Numbered from the stretch's first letter, positions 8,639 to 18,420 are shown. The stretch: 64,000 nt of DNA from Mesorhizobium sp. CU3 (GCF_006442965.1 NZ_VFWX01000001.1:496001-560000), one strand, 5' to 3'. A program made the numbers and translations. The notes: generated by a model not told the origin, from the sequence alone.

Positions 8639-9646
8639 TCAGCGGGCGCGGAATTTTCCGCGCCAGCGCAGCGCGCGTGCCGACAGGAACGCCGCACGGC
8701 CGAATGGCGGATAAGGCCGGCCTGACGGCGGGCCGGTCCGTGTCGCCAGACGTTGGTTTACGAGTTCGGCCAGACGGCATCTCGGCGGGCTTGCAGCCCG
8801 CTGCAACCTGTCCACCAGAGCTTTAGGCAGCGGCTTCGAGCGCCAGGCGAAATAACGCTCATAGTCCCGCGGCGTCTCGGCCAGATGCCGCAGATAAGCT
8901 GCCAACTCCGACGGAGTGCCGAAAGAAGTCGCGTCGATATAGGAGTGTTCCGGAACGAAATCTGCGGCATTCGGCGCGCCGAGATAGACCGGCACCGTGC
9001 CGGCCGCCAGCGGATCGAACATCTTTTCCGTGACGTAATCCGGGGCGATCGAGTTTTCGAGCGCCAGGCAGAAACGATAGCGGCCGATGGTTTCAAGCTT
9101 CGTTTGCGTGCCAAGATCCGGACCGTCGATATGCCGATTGGGATCGAACTTGCCGTAGCGGTCGACGCCGATATGGCGGGATAGTTCGGGGACGAATATG
9201 CCGCGCCCGCTCTTGTTGATCCTGGAAGACTGGAAATGCACCGCCAATGCGGTCTCGGTCTTGCGCGGTATCGCCAATCCACGCGCGGCCTCCCACCAGC
9301 CGGCTTCGGGCAGATAGGGTATCCAGACATCCGATCCGGCCTCATAGGTCATCGTGATGTCAAAGTGGCGCATGAAAGCCGGGTCGACCAAAGCGGGGTA
9401 ATTTTCAATGCTCTCCATCGACCAGGCCACCCAGAGCTGTCCCGGATATTTGCGGGCATCGGCGATCTCTTTGAGATTCGGCACATGGAAGACGACGGCT
9501 GCCGCTTCCGCCAATCTGCGTCGGTCGGTCGTCCACTCGACAGGAACATCGCAGCGAGGAATGGCGCCGAGGTCGACGGCCTTTCTGAAATAGCGCGTCC
9601 AGAACAGGATAAGCGGACGGTTCAGCGGCATCTGGCTCTGCGACAT
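8639..9646 (-). CDS. GT10-family (alpha-1,3-fucosyltransferase-like) glycosyltransferase
   Basis: The 335-residue product carries the hallmark GT10 donor-binding block near residues 190-223, including RYRFCLALENSIAPDYVTEK and then AAGTVPVYLGAP. GT10 enzymes transfer L-fucose from GDP-fucose, usually alpha-1,3, to glycan acceptors. The C-terminus from about residue 290 is Arg- and Pro-rich, perhaps a membrane-peripheral tail. The gene converges on the GT32-GT62 gene with 22 bases between stops. ATG 9646 was chosen over an adjacent TTG at 9649; ATG 9631 is another possibility, as no strong ribosome-binding site is seen. It probably decorates the same surface polysaccharide as the neighbouring fusions. 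Confidence 0.8.
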   Translation of the reverse strand: MSQSQMPLNRPLILFWTRYFRKAVDLGAIPRCDVPVEWTTDRRRLAEAAAVVFHVPNLKEIADARKYPGQLWVAWSMESIENYPALVDPAFMRHFDITMTYEAGSDVWIPYLPEAGWWEAARGLAIPRKTETALAVHFQSSRINKSGRGIFVPELSRHIGVDRYGKFDPNRHIDGPDLGTQTKLETIGRYRFCLALENSIAPDYVTEKMFDPLAAGTVPVYLGAPNAADFVPEHSYIDATSFGTPSELAAYLRHLAETPRDYERYFAWRSKPLPKALVDRLQRAASPPRCRLAELVNQRLATRTGPPSGRPYPPFGRAAFLSARALRWRGKFRAR

Positions 9647-9667
9647 CAAGCGGTGCCAAGTCTTACG

Positions 9668-9690
9668 CCTTTCGCGGCGCCCGCGAAAGG
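9668..9690 (-). terminator. Strong hairpin downstream of the DUF1349 gene
   Basis: CCTTTCGCGG and CCGCGAAAGG form a perfect 10-bp stem with a 3-base loop, 17 bases after the DUF1349 stop on the minus strand. No clear U-tract follows, so it may be a weak terminator or a stabilising 3' structure. Confidence 0.45.
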
Positions 9691-9706
9691 ACCGCCGCAG
9701 CAGCAG

Positions 9707-10288
9707 TCAGTCGTGGAGGTCCCTGGGGATAGCCGGCCCGACGGTGAAATCCGAGAAGGTCGCTTCAAAGCCCTCGCGCTGTGGCGAGCAGCACATCATG
9801 CCGACATCGACCGTCTTCGAGATCGGGAAATAGGCGAGCCGCACCGGCTTCCAACGGCCATCCGCGGCGTCCAGATATTGGATGCGGATCGCCTCGGCGT
9901 GGCGGGTCAGGCGGATGCGGACGCCGTCGCTGCCGGCGACGATGTTGACCAGCGACCAGTCGGAGGTGTCGTTGGTGACGACGACGGAGAAATAGGCCAG
10001 CCCATCGGTGTATTCGATGCCGGCCTTGATCCAGTGGTTCTCGCTCAGGCGCAGCATCAGCCCCGCCTGATCGTAGAGCACCTCATACTTGCCGTTGACG
10101 GTGACCTCCGCGGTGAAATCACCGTCGACGGACCGGTAGAGAAAATGGCCGTTGTCGCGCCAGAAGCCGTAAAACGTCTCGCGCCAGAAATCGGTGTCCT
10201 TGCCGGTGCGAACGGTGAGCGTCCCGTCGCCGAACACGTGGTGCGGCGGCGGGTTCAGCCATGTCATGCCGGCAAAGTCGGGTGCCAT
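9707..10288 (-). CDS. DUF1349 domain protein (concanavalin-like fold)
   Basis: The 193-residue product matches the DUF1349 family, which has a concanavalin A-like jelly-roll fold found in sugar-related proteins. Visible family features are DTDFWRETFYGFWRDNGHF, DQAGLMLRLSENHWIKAGIE and SVVVTNDTSDWS. No signal peptide is seen, so it is likely cytoplasmic. It starts five bases after the stop of the aldehyde dehydrogenase gene and is probably co-transcribed with it, which links it to sugar-acid metabolism. Molecular function is unknown for the family. ATG 10288 was used; ATG 10267 is an alternative, since neither has a strong ribosome-binding site. Confidence 0.75.
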   Translation of the reverse strand: MAPDFAGMTWLNPPPHHVFGDGTLTVRTGKDTDFWRETFYGFWRDNGHFLYRSVDGDFTAEVTVNGKYEVLYDQAGLMLRLSENHWIKAGIEYTDGLAYFSVVVTNDTSDWSLVNIVAGSDGVRIRLTRHAEAIRIQYLDAADGRWKPVRLAYFPISKTVDVGMMCCSPQREGFEATFSDFTVGPAIPRDLHD

Positions 10289-10293
10289 GCTCG

Positions 10294-11733
10294 TCAGCCG
10301 GCGAATGTATAAGCCGTCTTCACCGTGGTGTAGAACTCCATGGCGTAGCGGCCCTGCTCGCGCGGGCCGTAGCTGGAGCCCTTGCGGCCACCGAACGGCA
10401 CGTGGAAATCGACGCCCGCCGTCGGCAGGTTGACCATGACCATGCCGGCTTCGGAATTGCGCTTGAAATGCGTGGCGTGCTTCAGGCTGGTCGTGCAGAT
10501 GCCGGAGGTGAGACCGAAAGGCGTGTCGTTGGCGACGGCCAGCGCCTCGTCATAGTCCTTGACGCGGATGACATTGGCGACGGGGCCAAAAATCTCCTCG
10601 CGCGAGATGCGCATGGCGTTGGTGGAGCCGGTGAACAGCGTCGGCTGCAGATAGAAGCCCGGCGTTCCGCGCTCCAGCCGCTCGCCGCCGAAGGCGAGCG
10701 TTGCACCTTCCCTGACACCGATGGCGATGTAATCCTCGTCCTGCTTCAGTTGCGTCTGGTCGACGACCGGGCCGATCTGCGTCTTGGCATCCAGCGCATC
10801 GCCGATGACAAGCTTGTCCAACCGCTCCTTCATCGCATCGACGAAACGGTCGTGGATGCCTTCGGTGACGATCAGGCGCGAGGACGCGGTGCAGCGCTGT
10901 CCGGTGGAAAAATAGGCGCCGTTGATGGCGCAATCGACGGCGACCGCAAGGTCGGCGTCGTCGAGTACGACGAGCGGGTTCTTACCGCCCATCTCGAGCT
11001 GGAACTTGCGCATATGCTCCACGCTTGCCGCGGCGACGCGCTTGCCCGTGCCGACCGAACCGGTGAAGGAGATGGCGTTGACATCCGGGCTGTCGAGCAT
11101 CGCCTGGCCGACCACCGAGCCCTTGCCCATGACGAGGTTGAGCACGCCCTTGGGCAGGCCGGCGCGGTGCAGGATATCGACGATGGTCCAGGCGCTTTCG
11201 GGCACCAGCTCCGCCGGCTTGAAGACGATGGTGTTGCCATAGGCGAGCGCCGGCGCGATCTTCCAGGCGGGAATGGCGATCGGAAAATTCCACGGCGTGA
11301 TGATGCCGACCACGCCGACGCCTTCGCGCGTCAGCTCGACGCCGACGCCCGGTCGCACGCTCGGCACCAGTTCACCCGAGAGCCGCAGCGTCTCGCCGGC
11401 GAAGAAGTCGAAGATCTGGGCGGCGCGGATCGTCTCTCCGATGCCCTCGGCCAAGGTCTTGCCCTCTTCGCGCGAAAGCGCGCGGCCGATCTCGTCCTTG
11501 CGCGCCATGATCTCGTCGGAAGTTTTCTTCAGCACCGCATGGCGCGCCAGCGGCCCGGAGCGCGACCATGCCGGGAAGGCAGCCTTGGCGGCGGCGATGG
11601 CCTGCTTTGCCTGCTCCGGCCCGGCGGAAGCATATTCGCCGACCACATCATCGGTGTTCGACGGATTGATGTTGCGCGAGCCGGCCTCGCCCAGCCATTC
11701 GCCATCGATGAGGTTCTTGCGGTGCACGGTCAT
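10294..11733 (-). CDS. NAD(P)-dependent aldehyde dehydrogenase, alpha-ketoglutaric semialdehyde type
   Basis: The product has 479 residues, the normal size for the ALDH superfamily. The cofactor segment TPWNFPIAIP, the general base Glu247 in QLEMGGKNP and the nucleophile Cys281 in GQRCTASSR are intact. The overall sequence, by recognition rather than search, resembles 2,5-dioxovalerate (alpha-ketoglutaric semialdehyde) dehydrogenases that end oxidative pentose and sugar-acid pathways by making 2-oxoglutarate. ATG 11733 has AAGGAA at good spacing, so an upstream frame extension is not part of the gene. An operator-like palindrome lies about 46 bases upstream. The adjacent DUF1349 gene is in the same operon. 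Exact substrate is uncertain. Confidence 0.8.
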   Translation of the reverse strand: MTVHRKNLIDGEWLGEAGSRNINPSNTDDVVGEYASAGPEQAKQAIAAAKAAFPAWSRSGPLARHAVLKKTSDEIMARKDEIGRALSREEGKTLAEGIGETIRAAQIFDFFAGETLRLSGELVPSVRPGVGVELTREGVGVVGIITPWNFPIAIPAWKIAPALAYGNTIVFKPAELVPESAWTIVDILHRAGLPKGVLNLVMGKGSVVGQAMLDSPDVNAISFTGSVGTGKRVAAASVEHMRKFQLEMGGKNPLVVLDDADLAVAVDCAINGAYFSTGQRCTASSRLIVTEGIHDRFVDAMKERLDKLVIGDALDAKTQIGPVVDQTQLKQDEDYIAIGVREGATLAFGGERLERGTPGFYLQPTLFTGSTNAMRISREEIFGPVANVIRVKDYDEALAVANDTPFGLTSGICTTSLKHATHFKRNSEAGMVMVNLPTAGVDFHVPFGGRKGSSYGPREQGRYAMEFYTTVKTAYTFAG

Positions 11734-11778
11734 TTTGTTTCCTTGAGTTTTTGGTCGCGGCAACCATCGGCCGGTCAA

Positions 11779-11789
11779 TTGTCAGACAA
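11779..11789. promoter_or_regulatory. GntR/FadR-type operator candidate upstream of the aldehyde dehydrogenase
   Basis: TTGTCAGACAA is a perfect inverted repeat (TTGTC, one base, GACAA), followed 12 bases later by a second ATTGTC half-site. It lies just upstream of the ATG at 11733. No GntR gene is adjacent, so the regulator would be encoded elsewhere. Confidence 0.4.
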
Positions 11790-11851
11790 ATGATATAGTC
11801 ATTGTCCAGGAGGAGGTCTACCTGCGATCTTAAACCTGGAGCGGCCCGCCG

Positions 11852-12337
11852 TCAGGTCGAGAACGACCAGAAAAGGCAGGCCAACGTAACCGCGCCAAAG
11901 ATGACGAAGAACAGGCTTCTGAGCAGGATATTGCGCCGCAGCTCGTTCATGGTGAGATGCGCGGCTACGATCGCCGCGACGAAGAGAAACCGCCAGTTGA
12001 CCAACGCCCAGAGCACCTCATGCTGGCCGAAGGCCCAGCGGGCGACAAGCGAACCGACAATGGTCGCGAACAGCGTAAGCGTCGCCCAGAAGATCGCGTC
12101 GGCGGCATGGGTCAGCACGATGCCGGCGGCGCGGATCGGCAGGATCATCATCAGCATGGCGCCGAAGAAATAGATGGCGGCAATGGCCAGGAAGGAGCCG
12201 GCGTCGGCAATGCCGTCGAGGCGCTTCACGCCATAGGCGCCATAGGGGTAACCGTGCCGCGCCACCGCCAGAGACAGCGCCATCAGCAAGGCGCTGAAGA
12301 GAGTGACCAGTGCGAATGTGCCGAGGGCCTTGCTCAT
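11852..12337 (-). CDS. Small integral membrane protein of unknown function
   Basis: The 161-residue product has about five predicted membrane segments by eye: residues 5-25, 43-66, 80-102, 112-131 and 138-158. There are few charged residues between them. No catalytic or transport motif is recognised. It lies upstream of the aldehyde dehydrogenase on the same strand, but the 118-base gap holds that gene's own promoter region and operator candidate, so co-transcription is doubtful. Upstream, about 160 bases separate it from the sugar epimerase gene, with no clear feature. The reading frame has normal codon use for the window, so it is likely a real gene. Confidence 0.6.
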   Translation of the reverse strand: MSKALGTFALVTLFSALLMALSLAVARHGYPYGAYGVKRLDGIADAGSFLAIAAIYFFGAMLMMILPIRAAGIVLTHAADAIFWATLTLFATIVGSLVARWAFGQHEVLWALVNWRFLFVAAIVAAHLTMNELRRNILLRSLFFVIFGAVTLACLFWSFST

Positions 12338-12498
12338 GCCGTTTCCCTGTCGAGACGAATCAACAGGAGTTTAGCAGAGCATGATCCTAGGCAGCCGCAA
12401 TTCACCGCTCGATGCTCTCGAAGGCGCCTGCCCCGTGCGCGATGTTCTTCGCCATGACCGTCGGCCCGATTTGGGCAGCCTCGCCGGCAAGCTGAATT

Positions 12499-13392
12499 TC
12501 AGGGCTTCTGGCTCGCCGTGACGAGTTCGGCCTTGCGCCGCGCCGTCTCGAGGCCGACCGCGATGAAGCGGCGCGCGTGGCGGGCGAGCTCCATGTTGTC
12601 AGTCCACAGATTGCGCCAAATCGCGGTCTTCTTCGACAGGTTCTCGTCGACGATCTCCGATGAGAAGGATTCGAAGCTGAGGTCGTCGCGGTAGCCGATC
12701 GCCGTCAGCGCGTCGAAGATGGCGGCGAAGTCGATGCTGCCGGTGCCGAGAAAGCCGCGATGGCTTTCGCCGATATGGACATAGCCGATCTTGCCGGCCG
12801 CGTTGCGGATGGCCAGCGCGACATCGGCCTCCTCGATGTTCATGTGGAAGGTGTCGAGATGCAGGAAGATGTTGTCGGAGCCGGTGTCCTCGATGAAGGC
12901 CAGGCCTTGCGCCGCGGTGTTGAGCAGATTGCTTTCGAAGCGGTTGACGATCTCCAGATTGAGCGTAACGCCGGCGGCCTTGGCCGTACTGGCAACCCTG
13001 GCCAGCGTCGTGGCGCTGCGGTTCCACTGATCGAGGGTCGGCGCTTCCGTCTGCAGGCCGTGGCTTGCGGAGAGGATGCCGCCGACTTTCCGGCCGCCGA
13101 GATCGCGGGTGAGCGCGACGGTGCGGTTGAGTATCTCGACGCCGCGCGCGGCGACCGCCTTGTCGGCGCTGGAGATATCGCCGTCGGCCGGCAGGCCGAT
13201 GCTGATTGCCACACCGAGACCGAGATCGGCGATACGTTTGGCCAGCCTGCCGATGTCTACATTGGCCGGATCGAGATAGGAGAACTCGATCAGGTCGAAG
13301 CCGGCCTCCTTGGTGTTGACCAGGGTGCGCTCGATGTCGTCCTGCGCCGAACTCGCCGACCAGACGAAAGAGTGGATTCCAATGCGCGACAT
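12499..13392 (-). CDS. D-tagatose/L-ribulose 3-epimerase-family ketose epimerase
   Basis: This 297-residue TIM-barrel protein belongs to the xylose-isomerase-like ketose 3-epimerases. The four metal ligands are Glu147 (LNLEIVNRF), Asp180 (HLDTFHMN), His206 (YVHIGES) and Glu241 (SFESF). Each sits exactly five positions before the ligands recalled for Pseudomonas cichorii D-tagatose 3-epimerase (152, 185, 211, 246), which strongly supports the family. Mesorhizobium loti is known to have an L-ribulose 3-epimerase of this type. The ATG at 13392 has GGAG six bases upstream. It ends the DeoR-kinase-transporter operon, where it would interconvert an imported ketose before phosphorylation. The exact sugar is not readable from sequence. 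Confidence 0.85.
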   Translation of the reverse strand: MSRIGIHSFVWSASSAQDDIERTLVNTKEAGFDLIEFSYLDPANVDIGRLAKRIADLGLGVAISIGLPADGDISSADKAVAARGVEILNRTVALTRDLGGRKVGGILSASHGLQTEAPTLDQWNRSATTLARVASTAKAAGVTLNLEIVNRFESNLLNTAAQGLAFIEDTGSDNIFLHLDTFHMNIEEADVALAIRNAAGKIGYVHIGESHRGFLGTGSIDFAAIFDALTAIGYRDDLSFESFSSEIVDENLSKKTAIWRNLWTDNMELARHARRFIAVGLETARRKAELVTASQKP

Positions 13393-13451
13393 CTTCGTCT
13401 CCGTCGGCTTCTGAGTAGGGTGGCGAAAGCGAAATCGGTTCCGAGGACAAA

Positions 13452-13478
13452 GTACGGCCGGGTTCAGCCCGGCCGTAC
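13452..13478 (-). terminator. Hairpin just downstream of the RbsB-type binding-protein gene
   Basis: GTACGGCCGGG and CCCGGCCGTAC form a perfect 11-bp stem with loop TTCAG, 17 bases after the stop of the binding-protein gene. No U-run follows, so readthrough into the epimerase gene is likely and the structure may protect the upstream mRNA. Confidence 0.6.
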
Positions 13479-13494
13479 CGGTTTGGGGCCTATC

Positions 13495-14433
13495 TCAGCG
13501 GGCCGCGGTCCAGCCCTTGTAGTCCTTGAGGTTGTCGGCGGTGATCAGCTTGGGATCGAGCAGCACGACCGGTTCGGCCGGCTTCTTGCCGGCAAGCACG
13601 TCGGCCGCCATCGTCAGCGACTGACCAGCCATGACATAGGGATCCTGCGAGGCCGACGCCTTGATCATCGAGGTGCCGGAGGCGAATTCCTTCTCGATAT
13701 CGGGCGCGCCGTCGACGGCCGTGATGATGAACTCGGAACGGTTGAGCTGCTTGGCCGCGAGCTGAGCGCCGATCGCCGTCGGGTCGTTGATGGCAAAAAC
13801 GGCATCGATCTTGTCGAAGCGCGTCAGCAGCGACTGGAACACCTTCAGGCCGCCGTCGCGTGAACCTTCGGCATTCTGATCGTCGGAAAGGATCTTGATG
13901 TCGGGGTGCTTGGCCAGCAGATCCTTGCAGCCCTTGACGCGGTCGAGGATCGACGACGAGGCCGGGCCGTTGAGGATGACATAGTTGCCCTTGCCGCCGG
14001 TATGGTCGACCAGATACTGGCAGGATTCCTCGCCGGCCTTGACGTTGTTGGTCATCACGGTGACGTCGGCGCCGGGAGCGGAGACGTCGAAGGCGGCAAC
14101 CACGATGCCCGCGGCCTGCGCCTTCTTGACCGCCGGCGCGATCGCCTTGGCGTCCACGGCGTTCAGCATGATCACGTCGACGCCAGCGGCGATGAAGGAA
14201 TCGATCTGCGAGACTTGCTTGTTGAGGTCGTAGTCGGCCGAAACCGAGGTCACCTCGACCTTCGGATTGATCTTCTTGGCCGCGTCCTCGATGCCCTTGA
14301 TGGTGGCGACGAAGAACGGGTTGCCGAGCAGGCCGACGGAGATGCCGACCTTGTTCAAGTCCTTTGCCGATGCCGGCGCGATGGCGACGGCCGCGAACGC
14401 GGCGCCGCAGAGCAGTTTGGTGATGGTCTTCAT
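13495..14433 (-). CDS. RbsB-type periplasmic sugar-binding protein
   Basis: The 312-residue product has a signal peptide (residues 1-23, ending APASA) and the periplasmic binding protein type I fold of ribose/pentose-binding proteins: VGISVGLLGNPFF, a segment IDSFIAAGVDVIMLNAVD and a hinge region NDPTAIGAQLA. It would deliver a monosaccharide to the RbsAC-type permease encoded just upstream. The ATG at 14433 has GGAGGAA nine bases before it, so it is preferred over a longer frame. A strong hairpin follows the stop. Its place in a module with a ketose epimerase, FGGY kinases and an aldolase suggests a ketose or pentose ligand. Confidence 0.88.
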   Translation of the reverse strand: MKTITKLLCGAAFAAVAIAPASAKDLNKVGISVGLLGNPFFVATIKGIEDAAKKINPKVEVTSVSADYDLNKQVSQIDSFIAAGVDVIMLNAVDAKAIAPAVKKAQAAGIVVAAFDVSAPGADVTVMTNNVKAGEESCQYLVDHTGGKGNYVILNGPASSSILDRVKGCKDLLAKHPDIKILSDDQNAEGSRDGGLKVFQSLLTRFDKIDAVFAINDPTAIGAQLAAKQLNRSEFIITAVDGAPDIEKEFASGTSMIKASASQDPYVMAGQSLTMAADVLAGKKPAEPVVLLDPKLITADNLKDYKGWTAAR

Positions 14434-14513
14434 TACGCTTACTTCCTCCGATTGCCCCGCGCCTCTCACGGTGCGTTACACAAGCCGGTCGTTGACGCCG
14501 GCGACCAGGTCAC

Positions 14514-15512
14514 TCACGTTCTCGCCCCTGCCTGGAGCCGGTAGCGGTCGAGGGCGACCGCCACGATGATGACCAATCCCTTGATGATGTACTGCCAGAT
14601 GTCCGAAACGCCGGCCAAGATCAGTCCGTTGGACAACACCGCGATGATCAGCCCGCCGATCAGCGTGCCCCAGATGGAACCGACGCCACCGACGAAACTG
14701 GTGCCACCGAGAATCACCGCGGCGATGGCGTCGAGCTCATAGGACTGGCCGAGTTGCAGGCCGTTGGCGGCATAGAGCCGGGCCGCGGACATGACGCCGC
14801 CGAGGCCGGCGAGCAAACCGGACACGCCGTATACGAAGAGCAGCACCAGCGGCACCTTGATGCCGGTGAGGCGCGCCGCCTCGGCATTGCCCCCAACCGC
14901 ATAGATCCAGGTGCCCAGCACCGTGCGCTTGAGCACCAGCCAGGACAGCACCACCACCGTCAGCGCGATGATGACCAGCCAGGGAATGCCAAGCAGCGAG
15001 CCATTGCCGATAAAGTCGAAAGGCAGATCGGAATTGAACACGGTCGTGTCCTCGCCGAGCAGGCGGGCGATGCCGCGCACGGCGGTGAGCGAGCCCAGCG
15101 TGACGATGAAGGGCGGCAGCCTGATATAGGCCACGAGCAGCCCGTTGATGACGCCGAAGCCGAGGCCGACCGCAATGGCGGCGGGAATGCCGAGCATACC
15201 GATGTCCGGCACCAGCGACACCAGCACCGCAACCATGGCGGAGGCGGCGAGGATCGAACCGACGGAAAGATCGATGCCGCCGGTCAGGATGACGAAGGTC
15301 ATGCCGGCGGCGAGCACGATGTTGATCGACGACTGCTGCGTGACGATGAGCAGATTGGTGCCGGTGAGAAAGCGCGGATTGATGAGCTGGAACGCAACGG
15401 CCAGCAGAACCAGCACCGGCAGCATACCGAGGGCGGCGAAGACGGTGCGCAGCCGTCGGCTCCTGACGGCCGCCTGATCCGTCGCCGTCGCGGTCATTGC
15501 CTTGTCGGTCAT
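14514..15512 (-). CDS. RbsC-type sugar ABC transporter permease
   Basis: The 332-residue hydrophobic protein has the BPD_transp_2 fold of the ribose family, with 8-10 membrane segments. The family motif [11 protein letters not shown] is present in the third segment, with [14 protein letters not shown] and [12 protein letters not shown] further on. It forms the inner-membrane channel for the neighbouring ATPase and binding protein. Its ATG overlaps the ATPase stop (ATGA), so translation is coupled. An 80-base gap separates it from the binding-protein gene. Only one permease gene is present, so the pore is probably a homodimer as in E. coli RbsC. Confidence 0.88.
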   Translation of the reverse strand: MTDKAMTATATDQAAVRSRRLRTVFAALGMLPVLVLLAVAFQLINPRFLTGTNLLIVTQQSSINIVLAAGMTFVILTGGIDLSVGSILAASAMVAVLVSLVPDIGMLGIPAAIAVGLGFGVINGLLVAYIRLPPFIVTLGSLTAVRGIARLLGEDTTVFNSDLPFDFIGNGSLLGIPWLVIIALTVVVLSWLVLKRTVLGTWIYAVGGNAEAARLTGIKVPLVLLFVYGVSGLLAGLGGVMSAARLYAANGLQLGQSYELDAIAAVILGGTSFVGGVGSIWGTLIGGLIIAVLSNGLILAGVSDIWQYIIKGLVIIVAVALDRYRLQAGART

Positions 15513-17053
15513 TGCCGAACCGCTCCCGTTGCAAGTTCCATGATCGCTTCCTGGCTGAGCGGCGCGACTCCGGACGCCGCCACTTCGCCGACGATGGCAC
15601 CGGCGCGCATTACCAGCACGCGATCGGCGACGCCGATCACCTCCGGCAATTCGCTGGAGATCATCAGGACAGCGATGCCTTTGTTGGCTAGGCTGTCGAT
15701 CAGCCGGTAGATTTCGGACTTGGCGCCGACATCGACGCCGCGTGTCGGCTCGTCGAGGATGACCACGCGCGGCTCGGTCTCCAGCAGGCGTGCCAGCAGC
15801 ACTTTCTGCTGATTGCCGCCCGACAACGAGCCGGCATTGGCCTGAGCCGACTTGGTGCGGATCGAGAGGTCGGCTATGGCTTTAGCGGCGCGCCTGTCGG
15901 CAGCCGAGAAGTCGCGAAACCCTGCTGCCCGCGAATCCCGAGAGAGCACGCCTACATTGATATTGTCCGCTACCGACATGTCGAGGAACAGGCCGAGTTC
16001 CTTGCGATCCTCGGTGAGATAGGCGATGCCGGCATCGAGCGCCTGCCGCGGCGACGCGATCGCGACCGCCGCGCCGTCGAGTTCCAAAGTGCCGGCGGTG
16101 CGCCTGTCGGCGCCGAAGATCAGTCTGGCAAGCTCCGTGCGGCCGGAACCGACAAGCCCGGCCAGCGCCAGCACCTCGCCGTGATAGAGGTCGAAAGAGC
16201 AGTCCTTCAGCAGCCGGCCATCCGACATGCCGCGCACAGACAGCGCCACCCGGCGCTTCTCGTCAGGCGGCCGGTGATCCTTCTTGTAGAAGGCCGAAAG
16301 GTCGCGGCCGACCATCATCGAGACCAGGCGCGAGGCGTTGAGATCGGCGCGTTCGAGCGTGCCGACATAGCCGCTGTCGCGCAGCACGCTGACCCGGTCG
16401 GCAAGCTGATAGACCTCCTCCATGCGGTGGCTGATGTAGATGATGGCGATGCCCTGTGCCTTCAGCGTCGCGATGACCTCGAACAACCTGTCCGTCTCGC
16501 GCGAGGTCAGCGACGTCGTCGGCTCGTCCATGACGATGATGCGGGCGCTGGTCGACAGCGCGCGGGCGATCTCCACCAGTTGGCGCTCGCCGAGCGACAG
16601 GCTGGAAACCAGTGCGCGCGCCGGGAAAGAGACCCCGAGCCGCTCGATGATCTCGGTGGCGCGTCGGTTGCAAAGCTCGCGGTCGACGACGCCGAAGCGC
16701 CTGGGCTCGCGGCCGAGGAAGATGTTCTGCGCTACCGTCAGGTTGGGCGCCAGCGACAGTTCCTGATAGATGACGGCGATGCCGTGGGTACGCGCCTTGA
16801 TCGGGTCGCCGGTGGCGACCGGCACGCCGTCGATGAGAATCTCGCCGCCGGCGTCCGGCCGATAGGCGCCAGACAGCACTTTCATAAGCGTCGACTTGCC
16901 AGCGCCGTTCTCGCCCATCAGCGCGTGCAGCTCGCCGGCGTTGACGGTGAGCGACACATCCTGGAGCGCGCGCACGGGTCCAAAGGTCTTGGAGATGTGA
17001 CGCATCTCCAGGACCGGCCGGTGTACGGCCTCGACCGCCGCGGCCGCGCTCAC
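15509..17053 (-). CDS. RbsA-type sugar ABC transporter ATPase (two nucleotide-binding domains)
   Basis: The 514-residue product has the duplicated ATPase layout of the ribose family. The first domain has Walker [10 protein letters not shown] at 47-55, a signature SLGERQ and Walker B IIVMDEPT. The second has a degenerate Walker A (GLVGSGRTE), signature LSGGNQQK and Walker [13 protein letters not shown]. It powers import through the coupled permease. The start is GTG at 17053, which overlaps the stop of the FGGY kinase (GTGA). It is the third gene of the DeoR-kinase-ATPase-permease-binding protein-epimerase operon. Confidence 0.9.
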   Translation of the reverse strand: MSAAAAVEAVHRPVLEMRHISKTFGPVRALQDVSLTVNAGELHALMGENGAGKSTLMKVLSGAYRPDAGGEILIDGVPVATGDPIKARTHGIAVIYQELSLAPNLTVAQNIFLGREPRRFGVVDRELCNRRATEIIERLGVSFPARALVSSLSLGERQLVEIARALSTSARIIVMDEPTTSLTSRETDRLFEVIATLKAQGIAIIYISHRMEEVYQLADRVSVLRDSGYVGTLERADLNASRLVSMMVGRDLSAFYKKDHRPPDEKRRVALSVRGMSDGRLLKDCSFDLYHGEVLALAGLVGSGRTELARLIFGADRRTAGTLELDGAAVAIASPRQALDAGIAYLTEDRKELGLFLDMSVADNINVGVLSRDSRAAGFRDFSAADRRAAKAIADLSIRTKSAQANAGSLSGGNQQKVLLARLLETEPRVVILDEPTRGVDVGAKSEIYRLIDSLANKGIAVLMISSELPEVIGVADRVLVMRAGAIVGEVAASGVAPLSQEAIMELATGAVRQ

Positions 17054-18420
17054 CGCGCGCCTCCCGCGACCTTGGCGGCGACGCCGCGCTCGAAGGCAAG
17101 CCCGCGCCAGTCCTTGCGGTAACCGGCAAGGCCATCGAAGCGCGCGGCACGGACCGGCTGCGGCGCCTCGGCGGCAAATGCGCGGCCGACGCTTTCGAAG
17201 GCCAGCGCCGCGGCGCCGGTGGCGCTGCCCTCCAGCGTCGCGCCCTGCATGAAAGCCTGGCCCGGACGCAGCGTGGCCAGCAGTCCGGCAAGCAGGCCGC
17301 CCGTGTTCAGCCCGCCATCGACGATGACCGTGTTTTGCGAATGGATCAGGTCGAGCGATAGGTCGACCATCAGCGCCACATAGAGGAGCGCCGCGGCGGC
17401 GCGCTCCTCGGCATCGGGGGCACGCCCGACAAGCTCGCCGCGCCGGCCGGGCATCGGGCCGCCGGGCGCGAAGCTCGGCAGGGCCATGATGCCGGCGTCG
17501 ATCACGCGCTGGATCGCGCCGGGCGCAATCGCGCCCTGCCAGTCGCCGCTGATCGCGGCGAATTCGCGTCCGCCCATGAAGCGGACGGTCGGCACCGGGC
17601 CGCCGTCGACATCGACATTGACCAGCATGTCGCGGTCGCGGTCGAGCTTATCCAGCGGACAATCCGGATTGAGCACGATCACCCAGGTGCCGGTCGAAAC
17701 AACAGTGAGCGAGCCGAGCTGCTGCCGGCGATAGGCATGGAGCGCGGCGTTCGAATCGTTGTGGATGGCGACCGGCCGCCCGGACTTGCCGAAGCCCCGC
17801 TCGCCTATCACGGCGCCGGCCCGGGCCATGGCTGGCATGCGGCCGCGCCAGCTCTCGGCATCGACGAGGGAGGAGAAGTCGCGCCGGCGCGGCGCCCACA
17901 GATGCGAGTGGCAGCCGAGATAGGAGACCTCGGAGACGGCGGCGCCGCCGAAGCGCCAGCTCCAATATTGCGGATAGCCGAGTATCGATCGCGCCGCGGC
18001 GAAGGCGCGGGGCTCGACCTCGTTCAGCCACAGCATGTGGCGGCCATAGTTGAAGCCGAGCGGCAGGCGCGGCGAGAAAGTCTCGGCGAAGTCCGGTATG
18101 CGGCGGTCGATGCGCGCCGCGATACCGGCAGGCGGCTCCTGCTCATAGTCGAGGATCGGATGCGTCAGCGTGGTTTCATCGACCAAGGCGAAGGTGCAGC
18201 CGTGACCGGACACCATCAGGCCTTCGACGGCATGGCGATCGACGGCGTCGCCGACGGCGCCGAGCGCCCAGTCATACAACGCCGCCTCGTCGAGCACGCC
18301 GAGGCCGCCCTTGCGAACCCAGCGAGGCTTGGTTCGCCGTTCGTCGAGGATGCGTGCGGCCTCGTCGAAGACGAACAACTTCGAATTGGTCTTGCCGAAG
18401 TCGAGCACCGCCAGTTTCAC
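17050..18420 (-). CDS. FGGY-family carbohydrate kinase
   Basis: The 456-residue product has the FGGY/ASKHA fold: phosphate-binding loop [15 protein letters not shown] at the N-terminus, [12 protein letters not shown] near residue 75, [13 protein letters not shown] in the middle and [18 protein letters not shown] near the C-terminus. It resembles L-fuculose/rhamnulose-type kinases of rhizobia more than xylulokinase, but the substrate is not certain. The GTG start at 18420 overlaps the DeoR stop (GTGA), and its own stop overlaps the ATPase start in the same way, so three genes are translationally chained. It would phosphorylate the imported or epimerised ketose. A second FGGY kinase lies in the divergent operon. 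Confidence 0.8.
   Translation of the reverse strand: MKLAVLDFGKTNSKLFVFDEAARILDERRTKPRWVRKGGLGVLDEAALYDWALGAVGDAVDRHAVEGLMVSGHGCTFALVDETTLTHPILDYEQEPPAGIAARIDRRIPDFAETFSPRLPLGFNYGRHMLWLNEVEPRAFAAARSILGYPQYWSWRFGGAAVSEVSYLGCHSHLWAPRRRDFSSLVDAESWRGRMPAMARAGAVIGERGFGKSGRPVAIHNDSNAALHAYRRQQLGSLTVVSTGTWVIVLNPDCPLDKLDRDRDMLVNVDVDGGPVPTVRFMGGREFAAISGDWQGAIAPGAIQRVIDAGIMALPSFAPGGPMPGRRGELVGRAPDAEERAAAALLYVALMVDLSLDLIHSQNTVIVDGGLNTGGLLAGLLATLRPGQAFMQGATLEGSATGAAALAFESVGRAFAAEAPQPVRAARFDGLAGYRKDWRGLAFERGVAAKVAGGAR

Noticed and set aside
6751..8697. A 648-codon open frame opposite the GT32-GT62 gene
   Set aside because: It spans two sense genes and an intergenic gap and has no motif support.
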